In this document: one piece after another, positions 8,438 to 19,154 of the stretch
Layout: each line of letters starts with the position of its first letter
Position numbering within the stretch: position 1 is the stretch's first letter
Assembly: GCF_001191005.1 (NCBI RefSeq)
Contig: NZ_CP012201.1
Span: 2,914,001-2,978,000 of the forward strand
Direction of reading: 5' to 3'
DNA length: 64,000 bases
Source: Massilia sp. NR 4-1
GTDB lineage: Bacteria > Pseudomonadota > Gammaproteobacteria > Burkholderiales > Burkholderiaceae_D
Made by a program: the position numbers and the translations under genes
The notes under the pieces: generated by a model
Told to the model about the DNA's origin: nothing
Seen by the model: the letters and a program-made list of their open reading frames with translations, nothing else
Database searches by the model: none

Positions 8438-9317
8438 GCCGCGGTCCGCCTCTTAATGAAATATTGCAATGCCGAATCGAGACTGATGATCAGCACCAGG
8501 GCGCTGATGAACAAGACCATGCCGGCGAAGCCATGCAGGAAGCCCTGCCCGGCCGCATCGCCGAAGTAATAGGTGATCAGGGTCAGGGTCAGCACCCGGA
8601 TCACGTTGGCGGTAAACGAAATCGGAATGATCAGCAGGGCCAGCATGGTGTTGCGGACAGCCGAGGTGTGGCGCACCACGTTCAGGTAGAACAGGCCCAG
8701 CGCTTCCAGGGTCAGCAGGGTTTGCAGCCCGGCGCAGGCATCGGCCACCAGCAGCTGGTACTGGCCGATCTGCAGGATCACGCCGCTGCGCGCGATCGGG
8801 TAGCCGGCCCAGAACAGCAGGGTTTCGGTGGCATACGACACCGCCATCTTCATCGGCATGGTCAGGGCCGCCACCACCGCGCTGGGCAGGGGCACCATGA
8901 ACAGCATGAAGAAGAAGGGGAACCACAGCACTTTCAAGGCCGCGCCGCCCAGCTTGATCAGCACGATGGCCACGGCCAGCACGACGAAGGAGCCGATCTC
9001 GAAGGCCAGGATCTGCTGCGAACGGCCGGCCATATACATCAGCAGGCCCAACACGAACAGCACGGCGCCCACGCCCTGCCCGCCCGTGCGCGGCGCGGCC
9101 AGGGCCGCGGGCCACTTGCGCGCCAGCAGCCAGACCGACAGGGCCAGGATGATGGGCCATGGGCCTGGTCTTCGGTCGACCAGATGCCGGTAAACAGCCC
9201 ATACAGCGAAGGCAGCAGCAGGAAGGCAAAGCCGAGTGCAATCGGCCCCGCTTCCCACAGCACCTGGCGCGACAGGGCCAGTCCGGTCAGCGCGCTATGT
9301 CGCACCATATCGTTCAT
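8434..9317 (-). pseudogene. xrtB: Exosortase B (XrtB), reading frame disrupted by a one-base deletion
   Basis: Two frames together encode one integral membrane transpeptidase of about 294 residues. Frame 1 starts at the ATG at 9317 and runs MNDMVRHSALTGLALSRQVL to WSTEDQAHGP. The continuation IILALSVWLLARKW lies in the next frame down to 8434. At 9150-9158 the minus strand reads CAT GGC CCA TCA; one extra base would give CAT GGx CCC ATC and restore the family sequence. The second part keeps the exosortase triad: Cys in DACAGLQT, Arg in NVIRV, and His in FLHGFAG. Exosortases process PEP-CTERM proteins. The start overlaps the epsG stop by one base. A sequencing or assembly error is a serious alternative to a true pseudogene. 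Confidence 0.85.
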
Positions 9318-10183
9318 CAGAATTCCACCAGGACCGAACCGACGACCTGGGCGCCGCCCTGGGTCAGCTGTTCGCTCATTGCATGGATATCGGCCAGCTG
9401 GGTGTGGTTCTTGCGCGCCACCAGCAAGACGCCGCCGGCACGGGCCGCCACCGCCAGCGCATCCGAGCCCACGGTATGGGCCGGCGCGTCGTACAGCACC
9501 ACATCGTGCTGCTGCTCGAGCTGGCCGTTCAGCGCGGCAAAGCTGGTGCGACTCAGCAATTCCTGCGGATTCGGCGGCTGCGTGCCGGCGCCCAGCACCG
9601 ACAGCGAGAGGAAGGACGGCACGCGCGTCAGCACATCGAGTTCGACGCGCCCGGCCAGCACGTCGGACAGGCCCTGGCGCTTGCTCAGCTGGAAAATCTC
9701 GTGCTGGCGCGGCTTGCGCAGATTGGCGTCCACCAGCAAGGTGTTTTCGCCGAGCTGGGAAAACACGATGGCCAGATTGGCCGCGAGCAGGCTGGCGCCG
9801 TCGCCGGGATTGACGCCGGCCACCACCAGCGCCTTGCGGCCGCGCGCGAACCAGCGCAGCATCAGCTGGCTGCGCACGGCGCGCAGTTTCTCGACCTGCG
9901 GGCTGAACGGCTGGAAGGCCGCCACCAGTTCCGGCGCGTACTTGCCTTCGCCGGGCTGCAGATAGGGATAGTCGAACTGGCGCGCCAGCACTTGCTGGAT
10001 ATCGGCTTCGGTCACCAGGCCCAGCTTGAGCGCGGCCTCGCCGAAGCGGATGCCCAGTTCTTTTTGCATGCGCAGCACGCGTTCAGCATTTTCCGGCGTG
10101 ATCTTGCCGGATTCGAGCAGCAGGCCGCCAATGCTGGAGTCGCGGGCCGGCGCGGAAAATTGCGCGTGGATAGGCTGGTTCAT
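9317..10183 (-). CDS. epsG: Chain-length determinant tyrosine kinase-like protein EpsG
   Basis: A 288-residue protein. Residues 18-75 form a small helical MshEN-type domain (IGGLLLESGKITPENAERVL), and residues 100-288 a ParA/BY-kinase-like ATPase with A' motif TLLVDANLRKPRQ (148-160) and Walker B VVLYDAPA. It normally works with the Wzz-like EpsF to set polymer length. The P-loop is degenerate: residues 123-131 read GVNPGDGAS, without the usual Lys or Arg, and no Tyr-rich tail is present. Catalytic activity is therefore doubtful. I chose ATG 10183, which has GGGTGA six bases upstream and matches the usual MNxPI start, over ATG 10195, which lacks a binding site. Confidence 0.88.
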   Translation of the reverse strand: MNQPIHAQFSAPARDSSIGGLLLESGKITPENAERVLRMQKELGIRFGEAALKLGLVTEADIQQVLARQFDYPYLQPGEGKYAPELVAAFQPFSPQVEKLRAVRSQLMLRWFARGRKALVVAGVNPGDGASLLAANLAIVFSQLGENTLLVDANLRKPRQHEIFQLSKRQGLSDVLAGRVELDVLTRVPSFLSLSVLGAGTQPPNPQELLSRTSFAALNGQLEQQHDVVLYDAPAHTVGSDALAVAARAGGVLLVARKNHTQLADIHAMSEQLTQGGAQVVGSVLVEF

Positions 10184-10198
10184 CTGTTCACCCATGGT

Positions 10199-11608
10199 TT
10201 AGTTCAAGCGCAGCTGGCGCGGCAAAATGGAATTGATAAGGCGGTAGCGCGGATGGGCCGGCGCTTTCCACGCCACCGTGCCGAGCACCGGAATGCCGAG
10301 CATCTCGCTCATATCCGCTTCCGAACGCACGCGGCGGTCGAACATCTCGGCCAGCAGGCTGAAGCCCATGCCGAGCAGCGTGCCCAGGAACAGGGCCAGC
10401 AGGGTGTTCATCATCACGCGCGGGCCGGACGGCGACAGCGGCGCCACGGCCGGATTCAGCACGGCGATGTCGGACTGGTCGGCCTGGCCTTCGATCTTGG
10501 TCTGCGAGAAGCGCTGCGACGCGTTGTCGAAGGCGCGCTGGGCGCTTTCCACATCCTTGAGCAGCACATTCATCTCGTCGCGGGTGCGGTTCAGTTCCAG
10601 CACCTTGGCTTTTTGCGCCGCCAGCGCGGCGCGGATCGCGCCTTCGCGCTCGGACAGGATCTGGGCATTATTGCCCACGCTGTTCGAGGTCACCTGCATC
10701 TGCTCGCGCAGCTCGCTGCGCAGCTTGTCGACCTCGGCCTGGGCCGACAGGTATTGCGGGTGGTTGCGGCCCAGGCGCTGGCCCACTTCGGCCAGCTTGG
10801 ATTCGGCCGTGCCCAGGCTGATCTTCAGGTTCTGGATCAGGGGATTGGTCGCCACGTCCGGCGATTCGGCCGAGCGCTGGCCCTTGGCCATGCTCTGGCG
10901 CGAATTGGCCTCCATGGCCTGGCCCTGGGCCGCCACCAGCTGCACCGACAGATCGTTCAGGCGCGTGCTCTCCACGTCCAGGCGGTTGTCCACGCTGACG
11001 ATGCCATGTTCCTGCTGGTACTTGGAGAGCCGGCTCTGCGCCGCTTCCAGGTTATCGCGCAGCAATTTGGTCTGCTCATTGAAATAGGCCGAGGCTTTCT
11101 TGATCGGCTCCACCTTGAGCTGGATGCTGGCGCGCTGGTATTCCTCGGCGAAAGCGTTGGCGATGGCGGCCACGAACTGCGGGTCGCTGCCGTTAAAGCT
11201 CAGGTTGATGACCGAGCTTTCGCGCGACGGTTCGATCTCGAGCTTTTTCAGCAGCAGGTCGGCCAGCCAGTCGCGCACATTGCCGCGGCCCTTGGTGGCG
11301 TCATTGAACTGGGCCACGACAGCCGGGCTTTCCGCCAGTTTGAGCTGGTCGACCACGCGCAGCGCGACGTTCTTGCTGGAAATGATGTCGATCTGGGTCG
11401 CCATATAGCCGGGCAATAACTGGCCCGGCATGGTCAGGCCGGTCAGCGGGTCGATGCCCTTGTAATTCAGGAGCAGCGAGCTGGTCGCCTTATACGTCTT
11501 GGGCAGCAGGGCGCTGACCACGGCGGTGGCAAACACCACCACCAGCAAGGTCGCGATCAGGATGACCTTGCGCGCGCGCAGGATCAGCAGAAATTGGGAA
11601 AAGTTCAT
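10199..11608 (-). CDS. epsF: Chain-length determinant / polysaccharide co-polymerase EpsF (Wzz family)
   Basis: A 469-residue inner membrane protein with a Wzz-type N-terminus (MNFSQFLLILRARKVILIAT), the first membrane helix at about 15-35 and a second near 415-435 preceded by the Pro-rich VAPLSPSGPR. Between them lies a long periplasmic coiled-coil region with heptad-like Gln/Leu/Arg content, including the GNVR-like segment before the second helix. It is a polysaccharide co-polymerase that controls chain length and links polymerase to export. It sits between epsE and epsG with 13-28 base gaps. Confidence 0.93.
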   Translation of the reverse strand: MNFSQFLLILRARKVILIATLLVVVFATAVVSALLPKTYKATSSLLLNYKGIDPLTGLTMPGQLLPGYMATQIDIISSKNVALRVVDQLKLAESPAVVAQFNDATKGRGNVRDWLADLLLKKLEIEPSRESSVINLSFNGSDPQFVAAIANAFAEEYQRASIQLKVEPIKKASAYFNEQTKLLRDNLEAAQSRLSKYQQEHGIVSVDNRLDVESTRLNDLSVQLVAAQGQAMEANSRQSMAKGQRSAESPDVATNPLIQNLKISLGTAESKLAEVGQRLGRNHPQYLSAQAEVDKLRSELREQMQVTSNSVGNNAQILSEREGAIRAALAAQKAKVLELNRTRDEMNVLLKDVESAQRAFDNASQRFSQTKIEGQADQSDIAVLNPAVAPLSPSGPRVMMNTLLALFLGTLLGMGFSLLAEMFDRRVRSEADMSEMLGIPVLGTVAWKAPAHPRYRLINSILPRQLRLN

Positions 11609-11636
11609 GTCAAGCTCTCTTCAAAATGCGCGGTGG

Positions 11637-12425
11637 TCAGAACCAGCTTTCTTTGACGTACACCACGTCATCCATCTGCAGCACATCGTCGTGCTTGGCG
11701 TCGATGATCTGCAGCTTGCCGCTGGCGTCGCGGCGCTTGATGCGCATGCCGCGCTCGGTGCCGCGCGGGGTCAGGCCGCCGCCCACGGACAGCGCCTGCA
11801 GCACGGTCATGGCACGTTCCAGGCGGAAGGCGCCGGGACGCTGCACTTCGCCATAGATGTAGAAGCGCGGTGCGCGCTCGACGTAGATGACGTCGTTGGC
11901 GCCCAGTTCCAGGTCACGGTTCAGGTCGCCATTGCGCACCATTTCCACGATGTCCACGCTTTCCTTGGTGGTCGCGCCGTTGCGCTTGCGGATCAGGGTC
12001 ACGCTGTCGCCGCCCTCCGCACCCAGGCCGCCGGCCAGGGCCAGCATTTCCATGATGCTGCGCTTGCCATCGAGCGGATAGCGGCCGGGACGGTTGACCT
12101 GGCCCAGCACGGAAATCTGCGCGCTCTGCAGGGCCGTCACCAGGATGTTCACCTGGGCCTTGCGGATATAGCCGCCGCCTTCGAGCAGGCCGCCGATTTT
12201 CTTCTCGGCCGCGGCCACGGTCAGGCCGCCCACGTCCACCTGGCCCAGCAGCGGGAAGGTGATCTGGCCGCTTTCCGTGACCTTGGTTTCCAGGCCCAGG
12301 TCGGGACTGCCGTACACGGAAATCTTGAGCACGTCGCCCGGTCCCAGCGGGCTGTCGGCCGCGCCCGCCACACCGGCGGCCAGCGACAGCAGCAGCGCCG
12401 TCATCCACATCATCAATCGTTTCAT
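11637..12425 (-). CDS. epsE: Polysaccharide export protein EpsE (Wza-like, SLBB domains)
   Basis: A 262-residue secreted protein with signal peptide MKRLMMWMTALLLSLAAGVAGA. The Poly_export domain follows (SPLGPGDVLKISVYGSPDLGLE to LGQVDVGGLTV), then two SLBB repeats (SVLGQVNRPGRYPLDG, FYIYGEVQRPGAFRLERAMTVLQAL). It would form the periplasmic/outer-membrane export channel for EPS. There is no lipobox cysteine after the signal peptide, unlike E. coli Wza. Confidence 0.93.
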   Translation of the reverse strand: MKRLMMWMTALLLSLAAGVAGAADSPLGPGDVLKISVYGSPDLGLETKVTESGQITFPLLGQVDVGGLTVAAAEKKIGGLLEGGGYIRKAQVNILVTALQSAQISVLGQVNRPGRYPLDGKRSIMEMLALAGGLGAEGGDSVTLIRKRNGATTKESVDIVEMVRNGDLNRDLELGANDVIYVERAPRFYIYGEVQRPGAFRLERAMTVLQALSVGGGLTPRGTERGMRIKRRDASGKLQIIDAKHDDVLQMDDVVYVKESWF

Positions 12426-12470
12426 GTTTTTTGCCCTATCTATTTATGAATTCGCTGCGCCTGCCGGCGC

Positions 12471-13436
12471 TTATTTCAATCCAGCCACGCCACGCTCGGC
12501 GGAACCGCCCAGCGGGTCGGCCGAGGCCGCGCCGTCGGCGGCGCTCGGCGCAGCCAGCGGTGCGGCCGGCGCCGCGGCCGTGGCCGATGCAGCCGGCGCC
12601 GCGGCGGGCGCTTTCTGCTTGCCCAGATACTCGATCTTGGCGCTGGTGCGCAAACGCTTCACTTCGGCGTCGGCCGCTTCCTTGTTCTTCTTATTGAACA
12701 GGAATTGTTCGATCTGCTGCGACGCCACTTCCAGCGTCACCGGCGCCTCCTTGGTGTCGGCGATCGCCATCAGCATGGTGCGCGCGCCCTCGCGGATGAT
12801 GAACAGCTGGCCTTTCGGCATGGCCAGCAGCTTGCCGCTCAGTTCAGGCGGCAGGTCGGCGCTGCTGCGCACCACCTGGGCCCGCGCATACTTGACCTTG
12901 TGGCTCTCCATCCACACCGCCACCTCTTCCAGCGACTTGGCCTGGTCCATGGCCGCTTTCAGCTCGTCGTTCATGTCCTCGCTGGCGATCACCAGCTGGC
13001 GCAGGTCGAAGGCCTTGCGGTTGGCAAAGAATTCCGGATGCTGCTTGAAGTACGCTTCCACCTCTTCCTTGCTGGGACGGGCGATATTGCCGACCCGCTT
13101 CTGCATATACGCCTGGGCCACGATCAGGGCCTTGGCGCGCTCGATGGCTTGCTGCACTTTCGGATCGCGGTCGATCTTTTCCTTCTGCGCCTCGTTCTGC
13201 AGCAGCTGGCGGTCGATCAGCGCTTCCAGCAATTGCTTGCTGGCCTCTTCCTGCTGGGCCGCCTGCACGCCGGCGCGCTGCAGCTCTTCGTTCAGCTGCA
13301 GCACGGTGATTTCCTCGCCATTGACGCTGGCCAGGGCCTGGCCCGCCTTCTTTTCCTTGCTGCCGCAAGCGCTCAGGCCGGCCGCCAGGGTCAGCACCAG
13401 CGCGGTGCACAGCACTTTCCTGTTTGTTTTAATCAT
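12471..13436 (-). CDS. epsD: EpsD family lipoprotein, SurA/PpiC-like peptidyl-prolyl isomerase
   Basis: A 321-residue lipoprotein with signal peptide and lipobox LSAC|G near residue 24. The SurA-like N-terminal helical domain and a degenerate parvulin-like segment (NRKAFDLRQLVIASEDMND, later MPKGQLFIIREG) match the EpsD family encoded in exosortase-associated EPS operons. The C-terminal 60 residues are Ala/Pro-rich and poorly structured. The start ATG at 13436 has GGAGGA eleven bases upstream; a longer frame to 13538 lacks any signal. It may help fold or insert export components such as EpsE or EpsL. A 175-bp AT-rich gap separates it from epsB, so an internal promoter is possible. Confidence 0.85.
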   Translation of the reverse strand: MIKTNRKVLCTALVLTLAAGLSACGSKEKKAGQALASVNGEEITVLQLNEELQRAGVQAAQQEEASKQLLEALIDRQLLQNEAQKEKIDRDPKVQQAIERAKALIVAQAYMQKRVGNIARPSKEEVEAYFKQHPEFFANRKAFDLRQLVIASEDMNDELKAAMDQAKSLEEVAVWMESHKVKYARAQVVRSSADLPPELSGKLLAMPKGQLFIIREGARTMLMAIADTKEAPVTLEVASQQIEQFLFNKKNKEAADAEVKRLRTSAKIEYLGKQKAPAAAPAASATAAAPAAPLAAPSAADGAASADPLGGSAERGVAGLK

Positions 13437-13611
13437 AGTCAATTTATTCCTCCAGGATTTATTGCGTCCCTGCACCGTGCCAGGAAAGTACGCACCAAAA
13501 ATATTTGCAAAAATATCACAAGCGAGACAAAAATACAACGCCGCGTCAACAGTGCGCGACTATACACTGCTGCCTGCTGATCCGGCTTAAATTATTGTTA
13601 ATAAAGGGGAA

Positions 13612-14994
13612 TTAGTGGGCGTTTTCGCGGTCCAGCACCACTTTCACGGTTTTCATCACGATCCATAAGTCCAGCCACAGCGACCAGTTGCGCAGGTAGT
13701 CCAGGTCGAAGCGGATGCGCGCCTCCATCTTGTCGAGCGTCTCGGTTTCACCACGCAAGCCATTGACCTGGGCCCAGCCGGTGATGCCCGGCTTGACCTT
13801 GTGGCGCAGCATATACCCCTTGATCAGCTTGCGGTACTGCTCGTTGTGCGCCACCGCGTGCGGACGCGGCCCGACGATGCTCATGCGGCCCTGCAGCACA
13901 TTGATGAACTGCGGCAGCTCGTCGAGCGAGGTCTTGCGCAGGAAGGCGCCGACGCGCGTCACGCGCTGGTCGTTCTTGGTCGCCTGCACCACCTTGGCGC
14001 CATCCTCGGCCACCGTCATCGAGCGGAATTTGTAGACGATGATCTGCTCGCCATACAAGCCATAGCGGCGCTGGCGGAAGATGATGGGACCGGGCGAGCT
14101 GAGCTTCACCGCCAGCGCGATCACCGCCATGATCGGCAGCAGCAGCAGCTGGATCAGGGCCGCCAGCACGATGTCGCTGGCACGCTTGACCATGCTGTTA
14201 AAGCCGGTGAACGGGGTTTCGCAGATGGCGATCACGGGCATGCCGCCAACATTGTCGAAGCGCGCCTGCATCAGGTCGAACACATAGATATCGGGCAGGA
14301 AGTAGACCGAGGCCGTGGTGTCCTGCAGATCGTCGAGCAGCTTGCGGATGCGCGGCTGGGCCGAGATCGGGGTGCTGATAAAGATCATCTTGACATTGTT
14401 TTCGCGCACATAGGCGGCCACATCGGCCATCTTGCCCAGCATCGGATGCTTCAGTTCGGCCGGATGGCGGTCTTCCGTGCGGTCGTCGAAGAAGCCCTTG
14501 ACCTGCATGAACAGGTTGGGGTGGCGCTCGATGGTGCGCGCAAACTTCAGGCCGACGTCGTTGGCGCCGATGATCAGCACCGAGCGCACCTCGCTCGGTT
14601 CGGCCGGGTCGGAACCGAGCTTGCGCGCCGCCAGGTGGCTGAACAGCAGCACGAAGGGGGTGGCGACAAACCAGGCCAGCACCACGTCCTCGTCGTAGTG
14701 GTAGGCCAGGCCGCTGACCGAGCCGAGGAAGACCAGGATCAGGGCGGTGACGATCCAGCCCACGAACATATCGCGCGAATACGCCAGCATGCGGCCGCTG
14801 CGCCAGGTGCGGTAGGGGTCGACGTGCTGGTACACGGCCGACGAGATAAAGAAGGCCAGGATCATCAGCACCAGCGAATAGCCGGTAAAGGGTTCGCCGA
14901 ACAGCATCGCGGCCACATACAGCGTGCCCATGATGATCAGCGGATCCAGCACGCGCTGGAAGAAGGAAATCAGAGGAATATCGTTAACCGTCAT
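13612..14994 (-). CDS. epsB: Undecaprenyl-phosphate glucose phosphotransferase EpsB
   Basis: A 460-residue priming enzyme. The N-terminal 110 residues hold four membrane segments, followed by a CoA-binding-like/Rossmann domain (RSVLIIGANDVGLKFARTIE). The C-terminal 200 residues are the bacterial sugar transferase domain: KRASDIVLAALIQLL, then SSPGPIIFRQRRYG, YKFRSM, RKTSLDELPQFINVL, SIVGPRPHA and KPGITGWAQVNG. It transfers hexose-1-phosphate, probably glucose, from UDP-sugar to undecaprenyl phosphate, starting EPS repeat assembly at the inner membrane. The ribosome binding site is weak (AAGTAAAA). Confidence 0.95.
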   Translation of the reverse strand: MTVNDIPLISFFQRVLDPLIIMGTLYVAAMLFGEPFTGYSLVLMILAFFISSAVYQHVDPYRTWRSGRMLAYSRDMFVGWIVTALILVFLGSVSGLAYHYDEDVVLAWFVATPFVLLFSHLAARKLGSDPAEPSEVRSVLIIGANDVGLKFARTIERHPNLFMQVKGFFDDRTEDRHPAELKHPMLGKMADVAAYVRENNVKMIFISTPISAQPRIRKLLDDLQDTTASVYFLPDIYVFDLMQARFDNVGGMPVIAICETPFTGFNSMVKRASDIVLAALIQLLLLPIMAVIALAVKLSSPGPIIFRQRRYGLYGEQIIVYKFRSMTVAEDGAKVVQATKNDQRVTRVGAFLRKTSLDELPQFINVLQGRMSIVGPRPHAVAHNEQYRKLIKGYMLRHKVKPGITGWAQVNGLRGETETLDKMEARIRFDLDYLRNWSLWLDLWIVMKTVKVVLDRENAH

Positions 14995-15010
14995 TTTTTA
15001 CTTAATGCCA

Positions 15011-16243
15011 TTAAAACTGGGCGCTGGCCGTTACCGACACGCCATTTGCCTTGTAAGAACCGGTTCCCACCAGGATATTGCCGCTGCGGCGCTCCTGGAA
15101 GGCATTCACGCCGATCTGGATCGCCGGCTGGGGCGCATACATCAGTCCCAGCGTGTTATAGCGGATCGAGTCGCCGCTGTCGCCGCCGGCCGGCAGCGCC
15201 ACCCCGCCCAAGGTCTCGAAACGGCGCCGGTCGCGCCGGGTCGATGCCGTGGCCTGCAGCTTGGCTGAAATATCCCAGGTGGCTTCCAGGCCGCCGCCGC
15301 GGTTCAGGCTATTGCTGAAGAAGGTGCTTTCGACCGCCGCGAACTCGCGCCAGCCCTGGGCGGCGAAGCGCAGCTTGCCCAGCGGACGCCAATCGACCCG
15401 GACCCGGCCATTCAGCCCGCTCGATTCACGCTGCGGGAAGAAGTCATAACTGCGGCGCGCCCAGCCTGCCAGCAGCGTCACCTGGGTCACGCCGCTGGCC
15501 AACCAGTACACATTGGCCTTGATCTCATCCTGGTCCCAACTGGCGCCGAAGACGGGCCGGCCGTCCCGCAGCCGTGGATTCTGGTATTTCCCCTTCAGCT
15601 TGCGCCCGACCAGGCCGACCCGGCTGCCGCTGGCGGCCAGATAGTCGATACCGGCTTCGGCCAGATCCTCGGTGCGGTCGTTCACGCTTTGCGCCTGCAG
15701 ATCGTAGTTGTACTTGTAGCGGCTGAAACCGGCCCGCACACGCCAGCTGGGATGAAAGCGCCAAGCGCCGTCCGCATACTGGCGCCGCTGCGTGCGCAGA
15801 TTGCGCTCGTCAGTGTGGAAATCCGTGAACGGGGTCAGGGTCTGGTTATAGGTCGCGCCCACATGACCATCCAGATGGTTGCCTAGCTGCCAAGCCAGGT
15901 CGGCGGAAAAATCCTTGCCATTATAATCGAGTTGATCGTAGTGATCGAAAGTCACGCGTGAAACTTTAGCGGAAGCCGTCAGCTTTTGCCGGCCGATCGG
16001 CCGCTCCAGCAGCAAGCCGGCCTGCACCTGGCGCAGATTATCGCCGCGCGGCCCCTTCAGGCCCGGCACGCCATCCGGCAGGCGCAGCAGATTGTCGTCA
16101 TGGGTATACGCCAGCGAGACAAAGGGATGGATGGTATCGCTGATGGCCGCGTGCGCCGCGCCCTGCGCCAGCGCCGCCAACAGGGCCAGCGGCAGCACAC
16201 GCAAGGCGCCGCGGCGCTTGCTCATGGTTAAAGAAAGTGTCAT
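15011..16243 (-). CDS. epsL: EPS operon outer-membrane protein EpsL
   Basis: A predicted outer-membrane beta-barrel of 410 residues with signal peptide MSKRRGALRVLPLALLAALA ending at HA|AIS. The mature part has alternating Tyr/Arg-rich amphipathic strands and ends with Phe (VSVTASAQF), the usual C-terminal signal for barrel insertion. The order protease-epsL-epsB matches the EpsL family of PEP-CTERM/exosortase EPS loci. The exact start is uncertain: ATG 16243 and ATG 16225 both lack a clear ribosome binding site. An upstream extension to 16288 would overlap the protease gene. Confidence 0.85.
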   Translation of the reverse strand: MTLSLTMSKRRGALRVLPLALLAALAQGAAHAAISDTIHPFVSLAYTHDDNLLRLPDGVPGLKGPRGDNLRQVQAGLLLERPIGRQKLTASAKVSRVTFDHYDQLDYNGKDFSADLAWQLGNHLDGHVGATYNQTLTPFTDFHTDERNLRTQRRQYADGAWRFHPSWRVRAGFSRYKYNYDLQAQSVNDRTEDLAEAGIDYLAASGSRVGLVGRKLKGKYQNPRLRDGRPVFGASWDQDEIKANVYWLASGVTQVTLLAGWARRSYDFFPQRESSGLNGRVRVDWRPLGKLRFAAQGWREFAAVESTFFSNSLNRGGGLEATWDISAKLQATASTRRDRRRFETLGGVALPAGGDSGDSIRYNTLGLMYAPQPAIQIGVNAFQERRSGNILVGTGSYKANGVSVTASAQF

Positions 16244-16272
16244 ATTTTTTCTATGGAGTATGTGCTTTCCGC

Positions 16273-17004
16273 TTACCAGAAAGACCAATTACCGGTCATT
16301 AACACCCAAATCCCCAGGCCGCCATTGGTGACGGCATGGGCGATGATGGGCGACCACAGGTTCTGGCTGCGCATGTATAAGAGGCCGTAGGCGGCGCCGG
16401 CCACCATGCCGGCGAACCACAAATTATGTTCGAGGCCGAATAATATCACCGTGACAATAAAAGCTTTAAATTTTACGTGCGCGGGGTTCACTTTCCGGAA
16501 ATCGGCCCGCTCCAGCCAGCGCAGCAGGAAGGAGCGCCAAAACAATTCCTCCATCAGCGGCACCACCAGGGCGGCGCCGGCGATGCGCACCAGGGCCAGG
16601 GGCCAGTCGATCCGGCCGCCGGCGCCGCGCGGATCGAAGCCGGCCGGCGTGCCGATCTGCATCCAGGCCGCATCCAGATTGACCCACAGCAGCAGCACCA
16701 GCAGCCCGGCGGCAACGGCCGCCAGCCAGCCGCGCGCGCCCAGCGGCTGCCACGCCAGCTCGCGGTAATGGCGGCGGAAAGCGAACAGCAGGAGCAGCAC
16801 AACGCCGGTTTTGACCGCGTACAGCCAGCGCAGTTCCGCCGCCGCCAGCCCGAAACGGTCGAGCAGGTCGGCAATGGCGATGAAGGCCATATACGCGGCA
16901 AAGGGAAGGATGCGGACCAGCGCCGGCTGCCGCGAAGGCGCGCTGTCCGGCCCGGCGGGCTGGGTGGCGGCCGGCCGGGTGGGGTCTGACTGCTGGGTTT
17001 TCAT
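16273..17004 (-). CDS. CPBP family intramembrane metalloprotease (CAAX protease-related, exosortase-associated)
   Basis: A 243-residue polytopic membrane protein with about six to seven helices. It carries the CPBP/Rce1 motifs: EE at residues 152-153 followed by FWR (EELFWRSFLLRW), the second motif FGLEHNLWFAG with His, and the third HAVTNGGLG. A group of these proteases is repeatedly found beside exosortase and PEP-CTERM loci. Substrates are unknown; a role in processing exosortase-system proteins is inference from location. It appears to be the first gene of the eps operon, followed after 29 bases by epsL. Confidence 0.88.
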   Translation of the reverse strand: MKTQQSDPTRPAATQPAGPDSAPSRQPALVRILPFAAYMAFIAIADLLDRFGLAAAELRWLYAVKTGVVLLLLFAFRRHYRELAWQPLGARGWLAAVAAGLLVLLLWVNLDAAWMQIGTPAGFDPRGAGGRIDWPLALVRIAGAALVVPLMEELFWRSFLLRWLERADFRKVNPAHVKFKAFIVTVILFGLEHNLWFAGMVAGAAYGLLYMRSQNLWSPIIAHAVTNGGLGIWVLMTGNWSFW

Positions 17005-17070
17005 GCGATATCTGCGGTTCCGTTGCGGAGTTTGCAGATATTACAATATTATGCGCTTGTGCAGCGCACG
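17005..17070 (-). promoter_or_regulatory. Candidate control region of the eps operon with two inverted repeats
   Basis: This gap separates the first eps gene from uup. It contains an 8-bp perfect inverted repeat ATATCTGC-N18-GCAGATAT (17008-17015 and 17034-17041) that begins four bases before the start codon. A second repeat, GCGCT-N5-AGCGC, lies at 17053-17067, with a TAATAT hexamer between them. The first could fold over the ribosome binding region or bind a regulator. No clear -35 box is visible, so promoter position is uncertain. Confidence 0.35.
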
Positions 17071-17109
17071 AATGATGTAGAAAAGAAATCTTTCATCTAG
17101 TCAGCTATC

Positions 17110-19020
<1,911 letters not shown>

Positions 19021-19108
19021 AGCGGGTTCAGAAAGGCCGTCCTGCTGCGGTCGGCAGGCGGTTTTGGATGGTCGAAACCCGCATTGTACCGGCAGCGCGC
19101 AATTGCTA

Positions 19109-19137
19109 CTAACATTTGCCGATCTGTCAGCTATAAT
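19109..19137 (+). promoter_or_regulatory. Promoter of tRNA-Arg
   Basis: A perfect TATAAT (-10) at 19132-19137 lies 17 bases from CTAACA (19109-19114), a four-of-six match to TTGACA. Transcription would start near 19144, about ten bases before the tRNA. The region also separates the tRNA from the divergently oriented uup gene. Confidence 0.6.
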
Positions 19138-19154
19138 TGCGCTCGCCTTGCGTC

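Noticed and set aside
9150..9160. Programmed ribosomal frameshift in the exosortase gene
   Set aside because: A -1 shift would restore the frame, but the site lacks an X-XXY-YYZ heptamer and a downstream pseudoknot was not apparent; deletion or sequencing error is simpler.
13437..13611. Internal promoter between epsB and epsD
   Set aside because: The gap is AT-rich and contains TTGACG and TATAGT hexamers, but none are spaced 15-19 bases apart in the right order, so no promoter was called.
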